From: Flavobacterium sp. BFFFF2
Lineage (GTDB): Bacteria > Bacteroidota > Bacteroidia > Flavobacteriales > Flavobacteriaceae
DNA: 57,275 nt
Reading direction: 5' to 3'
Assembly (NCBI GenBank): GCA_002256385.1
Contig: NKJD01000021.1
Coordinates: 1-57,275, forward strand
Shown here: piece after piece, positions 9,975 through 19,100 of the stretch
Position numbering within the stretch: position 1 is the first letter of the stretch
Layout of the letters: each line of letters starts with the position of its first letter
Program-made: the position numbers and the translations under genes
Notes under the pieces: generated by a model
What the model was told of the DNA's origin: nothing
The model's database searches: none
The model's input: the letters and a program-made list of their open reading frames with translations, nothing else

Positions 9975-10427
9975 TCACTTCACTCGATTCCCTCCAATTA
10001 ATTTTACAGTTAAAATATCAAGCAATTGTTTGTTAATTGAAATAAGAAATGGCACTGAAATAAAAACCAACACATAATCTGACAAAACATCAGTTCTGTC
10101 CATATTCTGATAGATTATTAATGCACCATAAAATAGCAAAGCGGTGATTAAAGTGTTAAATATCAATTGTAAAATTGTCCACGCAAAACTAAACTGACCC
10201 CGAAGTAAATAAAACACAATAAGTCCTAATCCAAAACCAACTAAAACGCCATAAACCATGCCTACTTCTCTACTGCCTGTAACAATTATGGCGATGATAG
10301 TTGCCATAATTATAAATACTAAAAGTAAAAAAGAAGTAATGAAATATTCATAAATAAATGTGGAGAAGGATATATTTTTGCGATGAAATATCATACTTTT
10401 TTGGACTATAAAAGCTCTAGAATACAA
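9975..10427 (-). CDS. small integral membrane protein, unknown
   Basis: No family recognised. The 150-residue product has about four hydrophobic segments: residues 30-50 (FLLLVFIIMATIIAIIV), 57-73, 82-105 and 117-133, with short loops and a basic C-terminus (KLIGGNRVK). This suggests an inner-membrane protein. The first Met may be too early; Met12 (MIFHRK) is another candidate start. The region is AT-rich compared with pheT. It lies 16 bp downstream of the DUF2147 gene on the same strand, so the two could be one transcript. Confidence 0.55.
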   Translation of the reverse strand: MYSRAFIVQKSMIFHRKNISFSTFIYEYFITSFLLLVFIIMATIIAIIVTGSREVGMVYGVLVGFGLGLIVFYLLRGQFSFAWTILQLIFNTLITALLFYGALIIYQNMDRTDVLSDYVLVFISVPFLISINKQLLDILTVKLIGGNRVK

Positions 10428-10443
10428 CTAAATAATATCCTTA

Positions 10444-10878
10444 TCATTTAGTTGTCCGCGTCCAAATGGTGGTGCGCCCAAGCAATGAAATACCAATAAA
10501 ACCGCGAATATGCAGCGCATCCCCTTCTAGTTTAATGGTGCAACTATACGTTTTGCCATTTTTGGGATCATAAATATGGCCGTCTTCCCAGTGCCCATCC
10601 TCAAAAACAAAATCAGTTAAAATGACCATGTTTTTAATGGGGCGGCTGCGTAAACTTTCGTCCTTGTTGTGTTGGTCTTTGCGTAAGGTTTTGCCATCGG
10701 CTTCATAGAAATTCTTGCTCCACACTATTTTACCGCAATAAGTATTGGAAGCCGTTTTGTAAATTTCAATTTTACCTTCTTTGTTTTCACTAAGCCAAAC
10801 GCCCAAAATTTGATCGGCTTTGGCAGTTTGGGCTTGCAGCGTTGCGATGCATAAAATGGTGAAGAGGAGTGTTTTCAT
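10444..10878 (-). CDS. DUF2147 family secreted protein
   Basis: From Met at 10878 the protein has a clear signal peptide (MKTLLFTILCIATLQAQ) and the DUF2147 hallmark ILGVWLSENKEGKIEIYK near the mature N-terminus. Then come a conserved YCGKIVW stretch and a C-terminal GFIGISLLGRTTIWTR motif. DUF2147 proteins are small exported beta-rich proteins of unknown function, widespread in Bacteroidota. The open frame reaches 10911, but the upstream residues lack signal character. Total length is 144 residues. Confidence 0.85.
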   Translation of the reverse strand: MKTLLFTILCIATLQAQTAKADQILGVWLSENKEGKIEIYKTASNTYCGKIVWSKNFYEADGKTLRKDQHNKDESLRSRPIKNMVILTDFVFEDGHWEDGHIYDPKNGKTYSCTIKLEGDALHIRGFIGISLLGRTTIWTRTTK

Positions 10879-10954
10879 GACATATATTTTTTCAATGTTG
10901 TAAAAATACAAAATTGTTTTTTAAAGAAGAAAGTTAAAAAACAAACCAATCTTG

Positions 10955-11540
10955 CGGGGCTTCGCAGGCGACTTGACATTGATTGATAATAAAAGTGCTT
11001 TTCATTAGACGTTCTCTTTTATGCAAGACGTCTTTCTGCTGATTCACTTTTTTTGTTCATTTTCTTTGCTGGCCCAAAGAAAACGAACCAAAAGAAAGGG
11101 CCTTTTTGGCCCGCATAAATGTCATTTTTGCCTTTGGCAAAACCAGTTTAAGCTGCCTTTAATATTTTTTTTTAATGGTCAGCTTGAATCACCTTTTTTT
11201 ATTTGTGTTTGCTTCGCAAACTGGTTTTTAGTGGTGATGTTACAAGCCGAAAAACCCTTTTCTAAAAACTACTTTCTAAAATTTCAACAATTAAATTTAT
11301 AACAAGGGTAGTCCCGGACTTCCACTGGAAGTCCTCCTCTATATATCATAGGCTTCAGGATTTTTGCCGGCTTGAAAACCTATGCCAACGAAGTGGCCTA
11401 TACTTTCCTGCACTTATCAGCATATTATAAATTGTGATTGGGCAATAGCCCTTTTTACAACTAATACCAGAAAGTATAGGGCACTTCGATAAATGCGGGC
11501 CGCAACAGTTAAGCTTCGCAGACCAGTAAACATTGATTGA
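10955..11540 (+). repeat. dispersed palindromic element, copy A (interrupted) with a remnant 3' end before it
   Basis: A remnant 3' end (GCTTCGCAGG...ACATTGATTGA, 10959-10985) precedes a copy that begins with TTTTCATTAGACG (about 10999). Its 5' half (TTCATTTTCTTTGCTGGCCC to GGCAAAACCAGTTT, 11056-11150) is normal. About 200 bp of unrelated sequence follows (11151-11349). This includes the hairpin arms TTTAAGCTG/CAGCTTGAA and the hairpin GGACTTCCACTGGAAGTCC. The 3' half resumes at GGCTTCAGGATTTTTGCC (11351) and runs to ACATTGATTGA (11540). Confidence 0.8.
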
Positions 11541-11541
11541 C

Positions 11542-11852
11542 CTTTGTTCATTTTCTTTGTTGGCCCAAAGAAAACGAACCAAAAGAAAGGGCCTTTTTTG
11601 GCCCGCATAAATGTCATTTTTGCCTTTGGCAAAACCTCATTTACAAGCCAAAATCCCTCCAAGGCTTCAGGATTTTTGCGGCTTGTAAAAGCTATGCCAA
11701 CGAAGTGGCCTATACTTTCCTGCACCTATCAGAATATTATAAATTGTGATTGGTCAATAGCCCATTTTACAACTAGTACTAGAAAGTATAGGGCACTTCG
11801 ATAAATGCGAGCCGGCTTTTGCAAAGCTTCGCACGCCAGTTAACATTGATTG
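11542..11852 (+). repeat. dispersed palindromic element, copy B (full core)
   Basis: This is a complete copy of the roughly 310-bp core, in tandem with copy A. Parts in order: TTCATTTTCTTTGTTGGCCC, a GGGCC/GGCCC hairpin region, TTTTGCC-TTT-GGCAAAA, the covarying hairpin TTTACAAGCC ... GGCTTGTAAA with inner loop TCCAAGGCTTC, then a large inverted repeat (GAAGTGGCCTATACTTTC ... GAAAGTATAGGGCACTTC), and ATAAATGCGAGCC, which pairs with the earlier GGCCCGCATAAAT. It ends with AACATTGATTGA. Short open frames across it are not believed to be genes. Confidence 0.85.
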
Positions 11853-11916
11853 AAAATCTGAAAGAAATTAGCACACCTATTCTAGTACCTTACCAGCAAC
11901 ATTCCTCATTCAAACT

Positions 11917-11942
11917 TTTGACTTTCGCCTTTCGCCTTTTGA
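11917..11942 (-). repeat. heptamer array abutting helicase stop
   Basis: Read on the minus strand, AAAGGCGAAAGGCGAAAGTC-type heptamers begin immediately after the stop codon of the helicase gene (11943). This is one of several such arrays at gene 3' ends in the window. The rest of 11853-11916 holds nothing I recognise. Confidence 0.6.
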
Positions 11943-13370
11943 CTAAAAAAAACTGTCCTGAAACCCCAACAAATAAACCTTTTGCTGCGCCCTTGTCAGT
12001 GCGGTATATAGCCAACGGATAAAATCGGCATCGGGGCCATTGGGCAAATAGGGTTGTTCAATGAACACAATGGGCCATTGTCCGCCTTGCGCTTTGTGGC
12101 AAGTGACGGCGTACGAAAATTTGATTTGTAAGGCGTTGAAATACGGATTGCCTTTGATTTTTTGCAGGCGTTTATAACCCGATTTTTCATCGGCATAATC
12201 TTGCAGCACTTCTTGGTACAACCGATTCGATTCTGCGTAGGTTAACGAGGGCGATTCGCTGGTTAAGGTGTCCAGCAGCAGCACGGCTTCAAAAGGTTTT
12301 TGGGCGGGGTAATCAATCATTTGTACCTGTACATGTGCAAAATGAAAGCCGTACAATTCACTGTATTTTTCAATGCGCAGCACTTCCAGCACATCGCCAT
12401 TGGCAATAAAACCCGCCTCTGAGGTGTCGTCGAGCCAGAAGTAATTATTTTTAACCACCATGACCAAATCGGCCACACTCAATTGGCTTTCGCGCGACAA
12501 AATGCGGGTTCGAATTTGTTGGTTGTACTGATTGGCTCTTTTGTTTGACCGCACTATAAAACACGTATCCGAAGGGCCATATTCTGAATAGGCTTGCTGT
12601 ATGGCATCTTGAATGTCAAAGGCATCGGTCATGCGGTAAATGTCTGGAAAATGGTCGCACTGAAAGGTGAATGCATCCCAAAAATCATCCTGAAAGGCCT
12701 GCCGCAATTCGGTGGCATTGGCCAAAATACCCGAATCTTCGGCCTGCCGCATCACCTCATTGAGTTCCACCTCAACCACTTCCATGCTAAAGTTTTTGCG
12801 CAAATAATCGGCATGCAAGGCAGGACTAAAAGTGGCATGAACGGGCGGCAACTGGGCCGTATCGCCCAAAAACAATAGTTGGCAACCCGATCCGCTGTAC
12901 ACAAAAATAATGAGGTCGTCAAGCAAAGTGCTGCCTGAACCACTTTTGGCATCGGTGGGCTGATCGGCAATCATCGAGGCTTCATCAACGATGAACAAGG
13001 TGTTTTTGAATTTGTTGGGTTGCAAAGTAAAAGCCATGCCGCCTGCCTTGTCTTTGCGGGTAAAATAAATGCGGCGGTGAATGGTTTGCGCCTGCTTGCC
13101 CGTGTAGCCAGCCATTACTTTGGCGGCCCTGCCTGTGGGGGCCAATAACACAACGCCTCGCTTTTGCTTGGGCAATACTTCGGTCAGCGCCATCATCAAA
13201 GAGGTTTTACCCGTTCCTGCATACCCCCGCAACACAAACATGCCGTCTTGTGCCTCTCGTGCCATAAAGGCAGCAAAGCGCTGCATAAACAGCGTTTGAC
13301 AATGCGTGGGGGTAAATGGAAAATGCTGCACCAATTGGCGGTACAATTCGGCTTCTTTGATGGGATTCAT
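11943..13370 (-). CDS. RecD/Dda-like superfamily 1B DNA helicase
   Basis: A 475-residue P-loop helicase. Walker A is GYAGTGKTSLM near residue 44, followed by APTGRAAKV (motif Ia), TIHRRIY, Walker B FIVDEASMI, and the motif III-like LLFLGDTAQLPPV. The C-terminus has the UvrD_C_2-type motif SYAVTCHKAQGGQWP and a final WLYTALTRAQQKVYLLG (motif VI). It resembles the short RecD2/Dda-type helicases common in Bacteroidota, which unwind DNA 5' to 3' in repair or replication restart. The frame opens at 13391, but Met at 13370 lies just behind a promoter box and gives a natural N-terminus (MNPIKEAELYRQL). Confidence 0.88.
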   Translation of the reverse strand: MNPIKEAELYRQLVQHFPFTPTHCQTLFMQRFAAFMAREAQDGMFVLRGYAGTGKTSLMMALTEVLPKQKRGVVLLAPTGRAAKVMAGYTGKQAQTIHRRIYFTRKDKAGGMAFTLQPNKFKNTLFIVDEASMIADQPTDAKSGSGSTLLDDLIIFVYSGSGCQLLFLGDTAQLPPVHATFSPALHADYLRKNFSMEVVEVELNEVMRQAEDSGILANATELRQAFQDDFWDAFTFQCDHFPDIYRMTDAFDIQDAIQQAYSEYGPSDTCFIVRSNKRANQYNQQIRTRILSRESQLSVADLVMVVKNNYFWLDDTSEAGFIANGDVLEVLRIEKYSELYGFHFAHVQVQMIDYPAQKPFEAVLLLDTLTSESPSLTYAESNRLYQEVLQDYADEKSGYKRLQKIKGNPYFNALQIKFSYAVTCHKAQGGQWPIVFIEQPYLPNGPDADFIRWLYTALTRAQQKVYLLGFQDSFF

Positions 13371-13374
13371 GTGC

Positions 13375-13382
13375 CAAAAGTA
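13375..13382 (-). promoter_or_regulatory. -7 box directly before the helicase start
   Basis: On the minus strand TACTTTTG is followed by four bases and then the ATG at 13370. It fits TAnnTTTG and implies a leaderless or nearly leaderless mRNA. No well-spaced TTG -33 element is seen. Confidence 0.5.
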
Positions 13383-13472
13383 ATCAATCAAAAATGGATT
13401 AACTACAAAAAATAGCTATCTGACGAAAGTAATAATTGCCCGTTTCAAAAGTGTTTTGCTGATAAATTAACT

Positions 13473-13480
13473 TAATTTTG
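13473..13480 (+). promoter_or_regulatory. -7 box upstream of porin gene
   Basis: TAATTTTG fits the TAnnTTTG consensus and would give a leader of about 70 nt before the ATG at 13557. An upstream TTG at 13456-13458 has shorter spacing than usual. Confidence 0.4.
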
Positions 13481-13556
13481 CAACCCATTAAACACGTGTT
13501 AATGGAATTGATTGTTCCTGTATTTGGACCCTCTTCGATCATTTTAAAATGTAGCA

Positions 13557-14933
13557 ATGCCTTTACCTAAAATAATTACCACCGCAGTAATAGCCGCTTG
13601 TAGCTTGACCTTGCAAGCGCAAACTACCATTACCAAAGATACCCTAGCCGATAAAATCCCTTTTGAAGGCCAAGACCAATCGTGGCAAAACGGCTCGGAC
13701 CGCCGCACATCACCGCCGGTGTTAGCCACCAAATATTTTACGGGCAGCGTCATGCTCGATGCCAATTACACCCATTCCTTTAACAACCCAATTGACAACA
13801 CCGTAGTGGGTTCCACGGCTTTGGCGCGCAACAATGAAATTCAGGTGTCGAGTGCCAATTTGGGCGGCGAATTTAATTATGAAGGCGCCCGGGCCAAAAT
13901 CATGCTGCAATTTGGCACGCGTTCTACCGTGATTCCGCGCAACGATTACAGCGTGTATAAAGGCCAATACCAATTGGACAATGTATACCGCTATTTGTCT
14001 GAAGCATACGCGGGCTATCATTTTAACAAATGGTACGGCATTAATGTCGATGCGGGGATGTTTATGTCGTACATCGGTTTGAATTCGTATTACCAAGTAG
14101 AAAATTGGGCTTACCAAGCCTCGTTTACCTCCGACAATACCCCTTGGTTTTTTAATGGGGTGCGCGTGCAAATGTTCCCAACCAAACACCTCAAAGTAGA
14201 AGCTTGGCTCATTAATGGTTGGCAGAGTTACGGCAAGTTCAACAACATGCCGGGCTTTGGGGGCAATATAACGTGGTGCCCGACTGAAGCGGTCAAATTA
14301 TTGTCCAATGATTATTACGGCACCGATGCGGCTGGTTTGCCCAATCGGATGCGGTTTCATTCCGACAACAGCTTGTTGGTGCGCTATTACAACCAACCCA
14401 AGGCAACGGGCATTAGTAAAATGGCCTTTTCTTCAACAGTCGATGTCGGTTTTGAACAAGGCGACGGCGTGGGCGGATTTAACGGCAACGATGCCAATCC
14501 GTCGCAGTATTTTATCAGTGGCATGGTGTATCACCGGGTGTGGTTTGCCAAAAATGTGTTCGCATGGACCATCGGCGGTGGCATGATGACCAATCCGGGG
14601 CGTTATTTGGTTTTGTACCCCACCGGCGATGCCAGCCCTTTGCCCAATCCGAACAACCCAACCCAAACGGCAGGCACCCATCCATTTAGTGCCAACCCAG
14701 GCGACGACTTCAAAGGCTGGGACTGCTCGACCAATTTTGATTGGATGCCCAACCAAAGCTTTACCTTCCGCGTGGAATTCATCCACCGCGAAGCCAACGT
14801 ACCGTATTTTGCCGGCAGCGGCGGCGTCACCTCCCCAACGGGCTACACCACCACCCCCCTACCCGCCAATTGGCAACCCGATTTGGTCAAATTGGAAAAC
14901 CGATTTTTGTTTGCGGTGTTGTTTAGGATTTGA
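13557..14933 (+). CDS. outer-membrane beta-barrel porin (BBP2/OmpL-like family)
   Basis: The 458-residue product has a signal peptide (MPLPKIITTAVIAACSLTLQAQ). A long beta-rich body follows with alternating aromatic strands, such as YFTGSVMLDANYTHSF, HFNKWYGINVDAGMFMSYIG and VEAWLINGWQSYGKF, and a terminal FLFAVLFRI strand ending in an aromatic-basic pattern typical of barrels. These features match the putative beta-barrel porin-2 family (PF07642-like), which also contains the motif of an outer barrel facing SYYQVENWAYQASF. The solute is not predictable. The stop codon is the first base triplet of a 30-bp palindrome. It is transcribed divergently from the helicase. Confidence 0.82.
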   Translation: MPLPKIITTAVIAACSLTLQAQTTITKDTLADKIPFEGQDQSWQNGSDRRTSPPVLATKYFTGSVMLDANYTHSFNNPIDNTVVGSTALARNNEIQVSSANLGGEFNYEGARAKIMLQFGTRSTVIPRNDYSVYKGQYQLDNVYRYLSEAYAGYHFNKWYGINVDAGMFMSYIGLNSYYQVENWAYQASFTSDNTPWFFNGVRVQMFPTKHLKVEAWLINGWQSYGKFNNMPGFGGNITWCPTEAVKLLSNDYYGTDAAGLPNRMRFHSDNSLLVRYYNQPKATGISKMAFSSTVDVGFEQGDGVGGFNGNDANPSQYFISGMVYHRVWFAKNVFAWTIGGGMMTNPGRYLVLYPTGDASPLPNPNNPTQTAGTHPFSANPGDDFKGWDCSTNFDWMPNQSFTFRVEFIHREANVPYFAGSGGVTSPTGYTTTPLPANWQPDLVKLENRFLFAVLFRI

Positions 14934-14960
14934 TCAAAGCCAGCTTGCTGGCTTTGATCA
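14931..14960 (+). terminator. 30-bp palindrome containing the porin stop codon
   Basis: TGATCAAAGCCAGC and GCTGGCTTTGATCA form a perfect 14-bp stem around a TT centre. The first triplet is the porin TGA stop. No T-run follows, so it is either a factor-dependent 3' hairpin or one of the compensated palindromes found elsewhere in the window. The call as terminator is tentative. Confidence 0.45.
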
Positions 14961-15049
14961 GTTGAAAGTTGTAATGTTTGTAATGTTGGAACGTTACATA
15001 GGTTTAATGTTGATATAAATTCAACATTTGTACATTGTTTTTATATTGC

Positions 15050-15198
15050 TTTTCATAAGACCTCTTGCGTTCTGTCTGACCTATTTCTGTTGAAACAACA
15101 TTGTTCATTTTCTTTGCTGGCCCAAATAAGAAATTTTGAATATTGAATGATTTTAATCAAGTTCTGCTCGGCTTCGCAGACCAGTAAACATTGATTGA
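15050..15198 (+). repeat. dispersed palindromic element, copy C (internal deletion)
   Basis: The 5' flank (TTTTCATAAGACCTC, then TTCATTTTCTTTGCTGGCCC) and the 3' end (GGCTTCGCAGACCAG, then ACATTGATTGA) are present, but the central hairpins are replaced by about 50 bp of AT-rich sequence. It resembles copies G and H and is the first of three tandem copies in the gap 14934-16172. Confidence 0.75.
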
Positions 15199-15207
15199 AA
15201 GTCTTAT

Positions 15208-15305
15208 TTTGTCATTTCGACGAAGGAGAAACGTAAGTTCAGCGAAGCTAAATCTCATCATCATGGTGCTTAAATCACGCGATGCTTCCTTTGTCAGCAT
15301 GACAA
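15208..15305 (+). repeat. TCATTTCGACGAAGGAG repeat, first copy
   Basis: TTGTCATTTCGACGAAGGAG and its downstream tail, ending in TTGTCAGCATGACAA, form a separate short repeat inserted between element copies C and D. A second copy starts at 15957. Similar sequences are familiar from intergenic DNA of other Bacteroidota. Confidence 0.6.
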
Positions 15306-15572
15306 GTTTTTCATAAGATGTTTTGGTTTCTACATGACCTATTGCTGTTGATTCACGTTTTTGTTCATTTTCTTTGCGGGCCCAAAGAAAACGAACCAAA
15401 AGAAAGGGCCTTTTTGGCCCGCATAAAAGGTCATTTTTGCCTTCGGCAAAACCAGTTTCGCTTGGCCGAAAATCCTTCCAAGGCTTCAGGATTTTATGCG
15501 GCTAGCGAAACTTATGACTACATATGCGGGCCGGCACTTGCGTGGCTTCGCAGAACAGCAAGCATTGATTGA
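15304..15572 (+). repeat. dispersed palindromic element, copy D (lacks 3' inverted repeat)
   Basis: The upstream flank, GGCCC hairpin region, TTTTGCC-TTC-GGCAAAA hairpin and a divergent covarying hairpin are present (GTTTCGCT ... AGCGAAAC outside AAAATCCT ... AGGATTTT). The GAAGTGGCCTATACTTTC inverted repeat is missing. The copy then rejoins at ATGCGGGCCGGCACTTGC and ends with GCATTGATTGA. Confidence 0.8.
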
Positions 15573-15589
15573 ACATTTTAGAATTCTAT

Positions 15590-15946
15590 TCATAAGACCT
15601 TTTGTTTTCTGCCAGACCTATTTCTGTTGCAAGACCTTTGTTCATTTTCTTTGCTGGCCCAAAGAAAATGAACCAAAAGAAAGGGCCTTTTTGGCCCGCA
15701 TAAATGTCATTTTTGCCTTTGGCAAAACCAGTTTTCAAGCCGAAATTTTTTCCAAGGCTTCAAAAATTTTGCCGGCTTGAAAACTTATGCCAACGAAGTG
15801 GCCTATACTTTCCTGCACTTATCAGAATATTATAAATTGTGATTGGGCAATAGCCCATTGTACAACTAATACCAGAAAGTATAGGGCACTTCGATAAATG
15901 CGGGCCGGCACTTGCAAAGCTTCGCAGAAAAGTTAACATTGATTGA
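15590..15946 (+). repeat. dispersed palindromic element, copy E (full)
   Basis: This is the best complete copy with its 5' flank: TTCATAAGACC ... TTCATTTTCTTTGCTGGCCC, the GGCCC segment, TTTTGCCTTTGGCAAAA, GTTTTCAAGCC ... GGCTTGAAAAC around loop TCCAAGGCTTC, then GAAGTGGCCTATACTTTC ... GAAAGTATAGGGCACTTC, and finally GATAAATGCGGGCC to ACATTGATTGA. The remaining 15947-16172 holds a second TCATTTCGACGAAGGAG repeat and an imperfect inverted repeat at about 16086-16145. Confidence 0.85.
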
Positions 15947-16085
15947 AAACCTTACTTTGTCATTTCGACGAAGGAGGGGTCTCAGCATGGTAGGGCGTTG
16001 TTGATGCAACACTAGTAGTGAAACTATAACGTTCATACCAACTTTTATTGCTTTTAGCCCACGATAATAGTACCGCATTTTTGAC

Positions 16086-16145
16086 TTAAGTGCAATCGGT
16101 GCCGTTACGCATCGATTTCATGATTGGCTCTTTGCACCTAACGAA
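16086..16145 (-). repeat. imperfect inverted repeat downstream of the STAND gene
   Basis: CTTAAGTGCAA (16087-16097 region) faces TTGCACCTAAC about 40 bp later, with one G-T type mismatch. It lies just 3' of the minus-strand STAND gene, in the same position as the inverted-repeat spacers that follow the other genes of this island. It could be a terminator, but no T-run was seen. Confidence 0.45.
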
Positions 16146-16172
16146 AGTTTTAGCTGTTACAGGAAGCCTTTG

Positions 16173-19100
16173 TTAATAAAATTCTTGCATAAAATCTCTC
16201 TTTTGTTCCCTAACAATGTCATTCTTTTTCCAAATAATTCTTTGCTCAAAATAATCTAAATGCTCCGAATAGTCTAGTATATTAGGTAATATACTTATCA
16301 TTCTTAAGATATCTTGATAAAATTCTATTTCCTTTTGAAATACAGGAACCCAACTACCGATCGTACTTGAAGATTTACCAAAGCTAATTTGTTTTGTAAT
16401 TTCAATGTCCTTAATCACCAAAAGGAATTCTTTAAAATATTCCAAAAACCAATCTCTAGAACTACTGTAGACAACTTCTATTAACAGCAAGAGCAATTTT
16501 CCATTATTAGAGTGTTTCTGAGTTAATTTAATTATCAACGCTTTTACTTTTTCAGCTCTCTTTTCATCAGTACTCTTAAATCGGAATAAGGAACTAATAT
16601 CATCTTCAATAAATAATATATATTCATCTCTATCTAAAATTGTTAGCAATAAGTCTTCAATTAATTCATCATATTCAGGACAATCCCAGAGGCAATCAGT
16701 ATTTACATTTTCTAATCTAATTTTAGAGGGATAATCTAGCCCAATCGCATCATTTTTTAAACTATCATTAATAAAATTTCTGTCGATATCCAGTATTGCC
16801 TTTAACTCTTTACCATCGTAATCAAAATGAGAATCAATCTCGTGCTGTACCCAGTAGGCATTTTTTAAAAGTTGGGGATGGTTATTAAAGAAAGAAGCGC
16901 ACTCTGTACAAAAATGAAAACCAAAATTACGTCTTGTTTTTCGAGCTTTATTCAGAATAATGCTTGTTATGTAAGTGATAATGTTATGATCTTCTAATTT
17001 CGAATTTTTTTCTTTATAGCTATCAAATACAGCTTCATATTTAACATAGTCAAGCATCCTATGAATATAAATGTAGTCATCCGCACTTTTGAAAATATTT
17101 AGCAGTAATTCTAAGGAACTTTCATCAATCTGTTCCTTTGGTAACATAGTTAACGAGACAAATTCCCAATATGATCGTTCATTATGTTCATAATCACTTA
17201 TTATGTTCAGGAGTTCATGTCCTGTCAAAATATTTTCTAACAATGCTACATTTATAACCGTTAATCGTAATGGGAAAAGCACTTTGCCACTGAAGAATAA
17301 TCTTAATGCGTTTTCAAATTCAAATTTATTTTTTCTTGCTATGGAAATATAAATATCAGTAACGGCAGATCCTAAATCCCAGTCATTATTGTCTTTTCGC
17401 TGTTTGTATAAATCATCAATATTTAGAAGAAACTTTTCTAAACTCTCCCAATCATTTATCCTTACAAAATCATCAAACTCCTCTATCTTCTCCTTTTCAG
17501 ATTCTTCAAAGGACTTCCCTTCATTATATTCCCAGCTTGGCTTTAAAAACTTAGACAATTTTCGGATATCCGATTCGATAAAGGTACTCCAGTATTCAGG
17601 GTATTCATATCCAGCTTCTACTAAATGTTCTGCAAGCACACTGACAAATTTGCAATGCGAATATTGTTGTCGATCCAGCTTTTCAGAAATGATTTTTTCA
17701 TAAAGATGTAATTCATCTAGATAAATACTCTTATCAATATCCCCATCAGTATAAATAATTTGATTTAGTATTTTTTGGATTTGTTTGTTTTCCGGATCAA
17801 ACAAATGGTATACTTGATTTAGATTTCGCTCTCTTAATTTTGTTAATTCAACTGATTTGTATAAGTCAAAGTTGTAAATTGTATATGCGTTTCCTTTAGC
17901 TGAAGTAACTTGTGAATAGTGCCATCCAAACATAGTTGCGGATAAGTTCAGGAAAATACCATTTGCAAATGATTTTTCATTATCACTTAAATTTTCACCT
18001 AACAAAATATCCAATAACATATTTTGTCTTATGTAACCGTGTTCGATGTCCTCTAATTTGTACTTAAAATCTTCGTGGAAAAACTTTAATATTTCGGGTA
18101 ATCGACTCGGTTGTTTGTTTAATAACGTTAATGCAAGCTCAATTGATGGTTTAAGTAATTCATTTGGATGGTTCCAAAAACCTTCCAAAAGTTCAAAATA
18201 TTTTGAGGCTCTGGTATGATTATTATGAACATAACTAAAAGTAAGTATCTCATTTTGTTCTTCCTGTGGAAGGCTTTCAATCCATTTTTTTAAATACAGT
18301 AAACAATCACGCCCTTTATAAAACCAAAACAGATTGTAAAAAGCATATAATTCATCATCTGAATTTATCTGTCTAGTCACTTCATTCAAATGAGGTAATA
18401 CTAAGTCTTTCACATGATGATAAACAAATGTATTATTTACATCGACTAGTGTTATTCGAATTCTCTTTGAAAACTTCTCCATAAAAGAAGTAATCCATTC
18501 TGCATAATTAATAAGTGCAGACTGCTCATCAATAAAACACTTATAAAAAGCATATGTTGCCAAAACCTGATCTGATACCTTAACTATTTCATTTAAATAA
18601 ACATCTAATATTTCACTATTGTGAAGTTCAATAATAGCACTCCATAACTCATTCCAATCAATACCAAATTTAATCGAAAGCGCATTTTGTAATTCTCCAT
18701 TATTCCTGTCAACAACACCAAAAAATGAAACAATAGCGAGAGATTTGAGAATAATCGGATTATTGAAAACACCTATCTCTTCTGAAATCTTTTTAAAGTA
18801 CTTTTCATAAAGTAATACAGGACTACTTAAATAATTTGTTTCTGAATCGGGAGTTACGGAATAAGTAGCCATTAGTGCAACCCTAGCGTTCCCTTTGGCT
18901 AACTCTACTATTTTTCGTTTTATTTCGCTATGATACTTTAGGTTTGGTAAAGCATTTACAATTATTATTCCTGTTTCCTCATCCTTAAATTCTGGTATAT
19001 TAATTTCTTTATATAGATAATTGGAAAGGCACACAGAGACTTGTTTTTTTACATAGTCTCTTGATGTGATAATCAATCTTACAGAATATGATTTAGAATC

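Noticed and set aside
11021..11804. Open frames of 60-100 codons through the dispersed element (also at 15.1-15.8 and 48.0-48.3 kb), reading FVHFLCWPKENEPKERAF-like peptides
   Set aside because: The same DNA is open in several frames and both strands, the frames start and stop differently in each copy, and the DNA is explained by nested inverted repeats.
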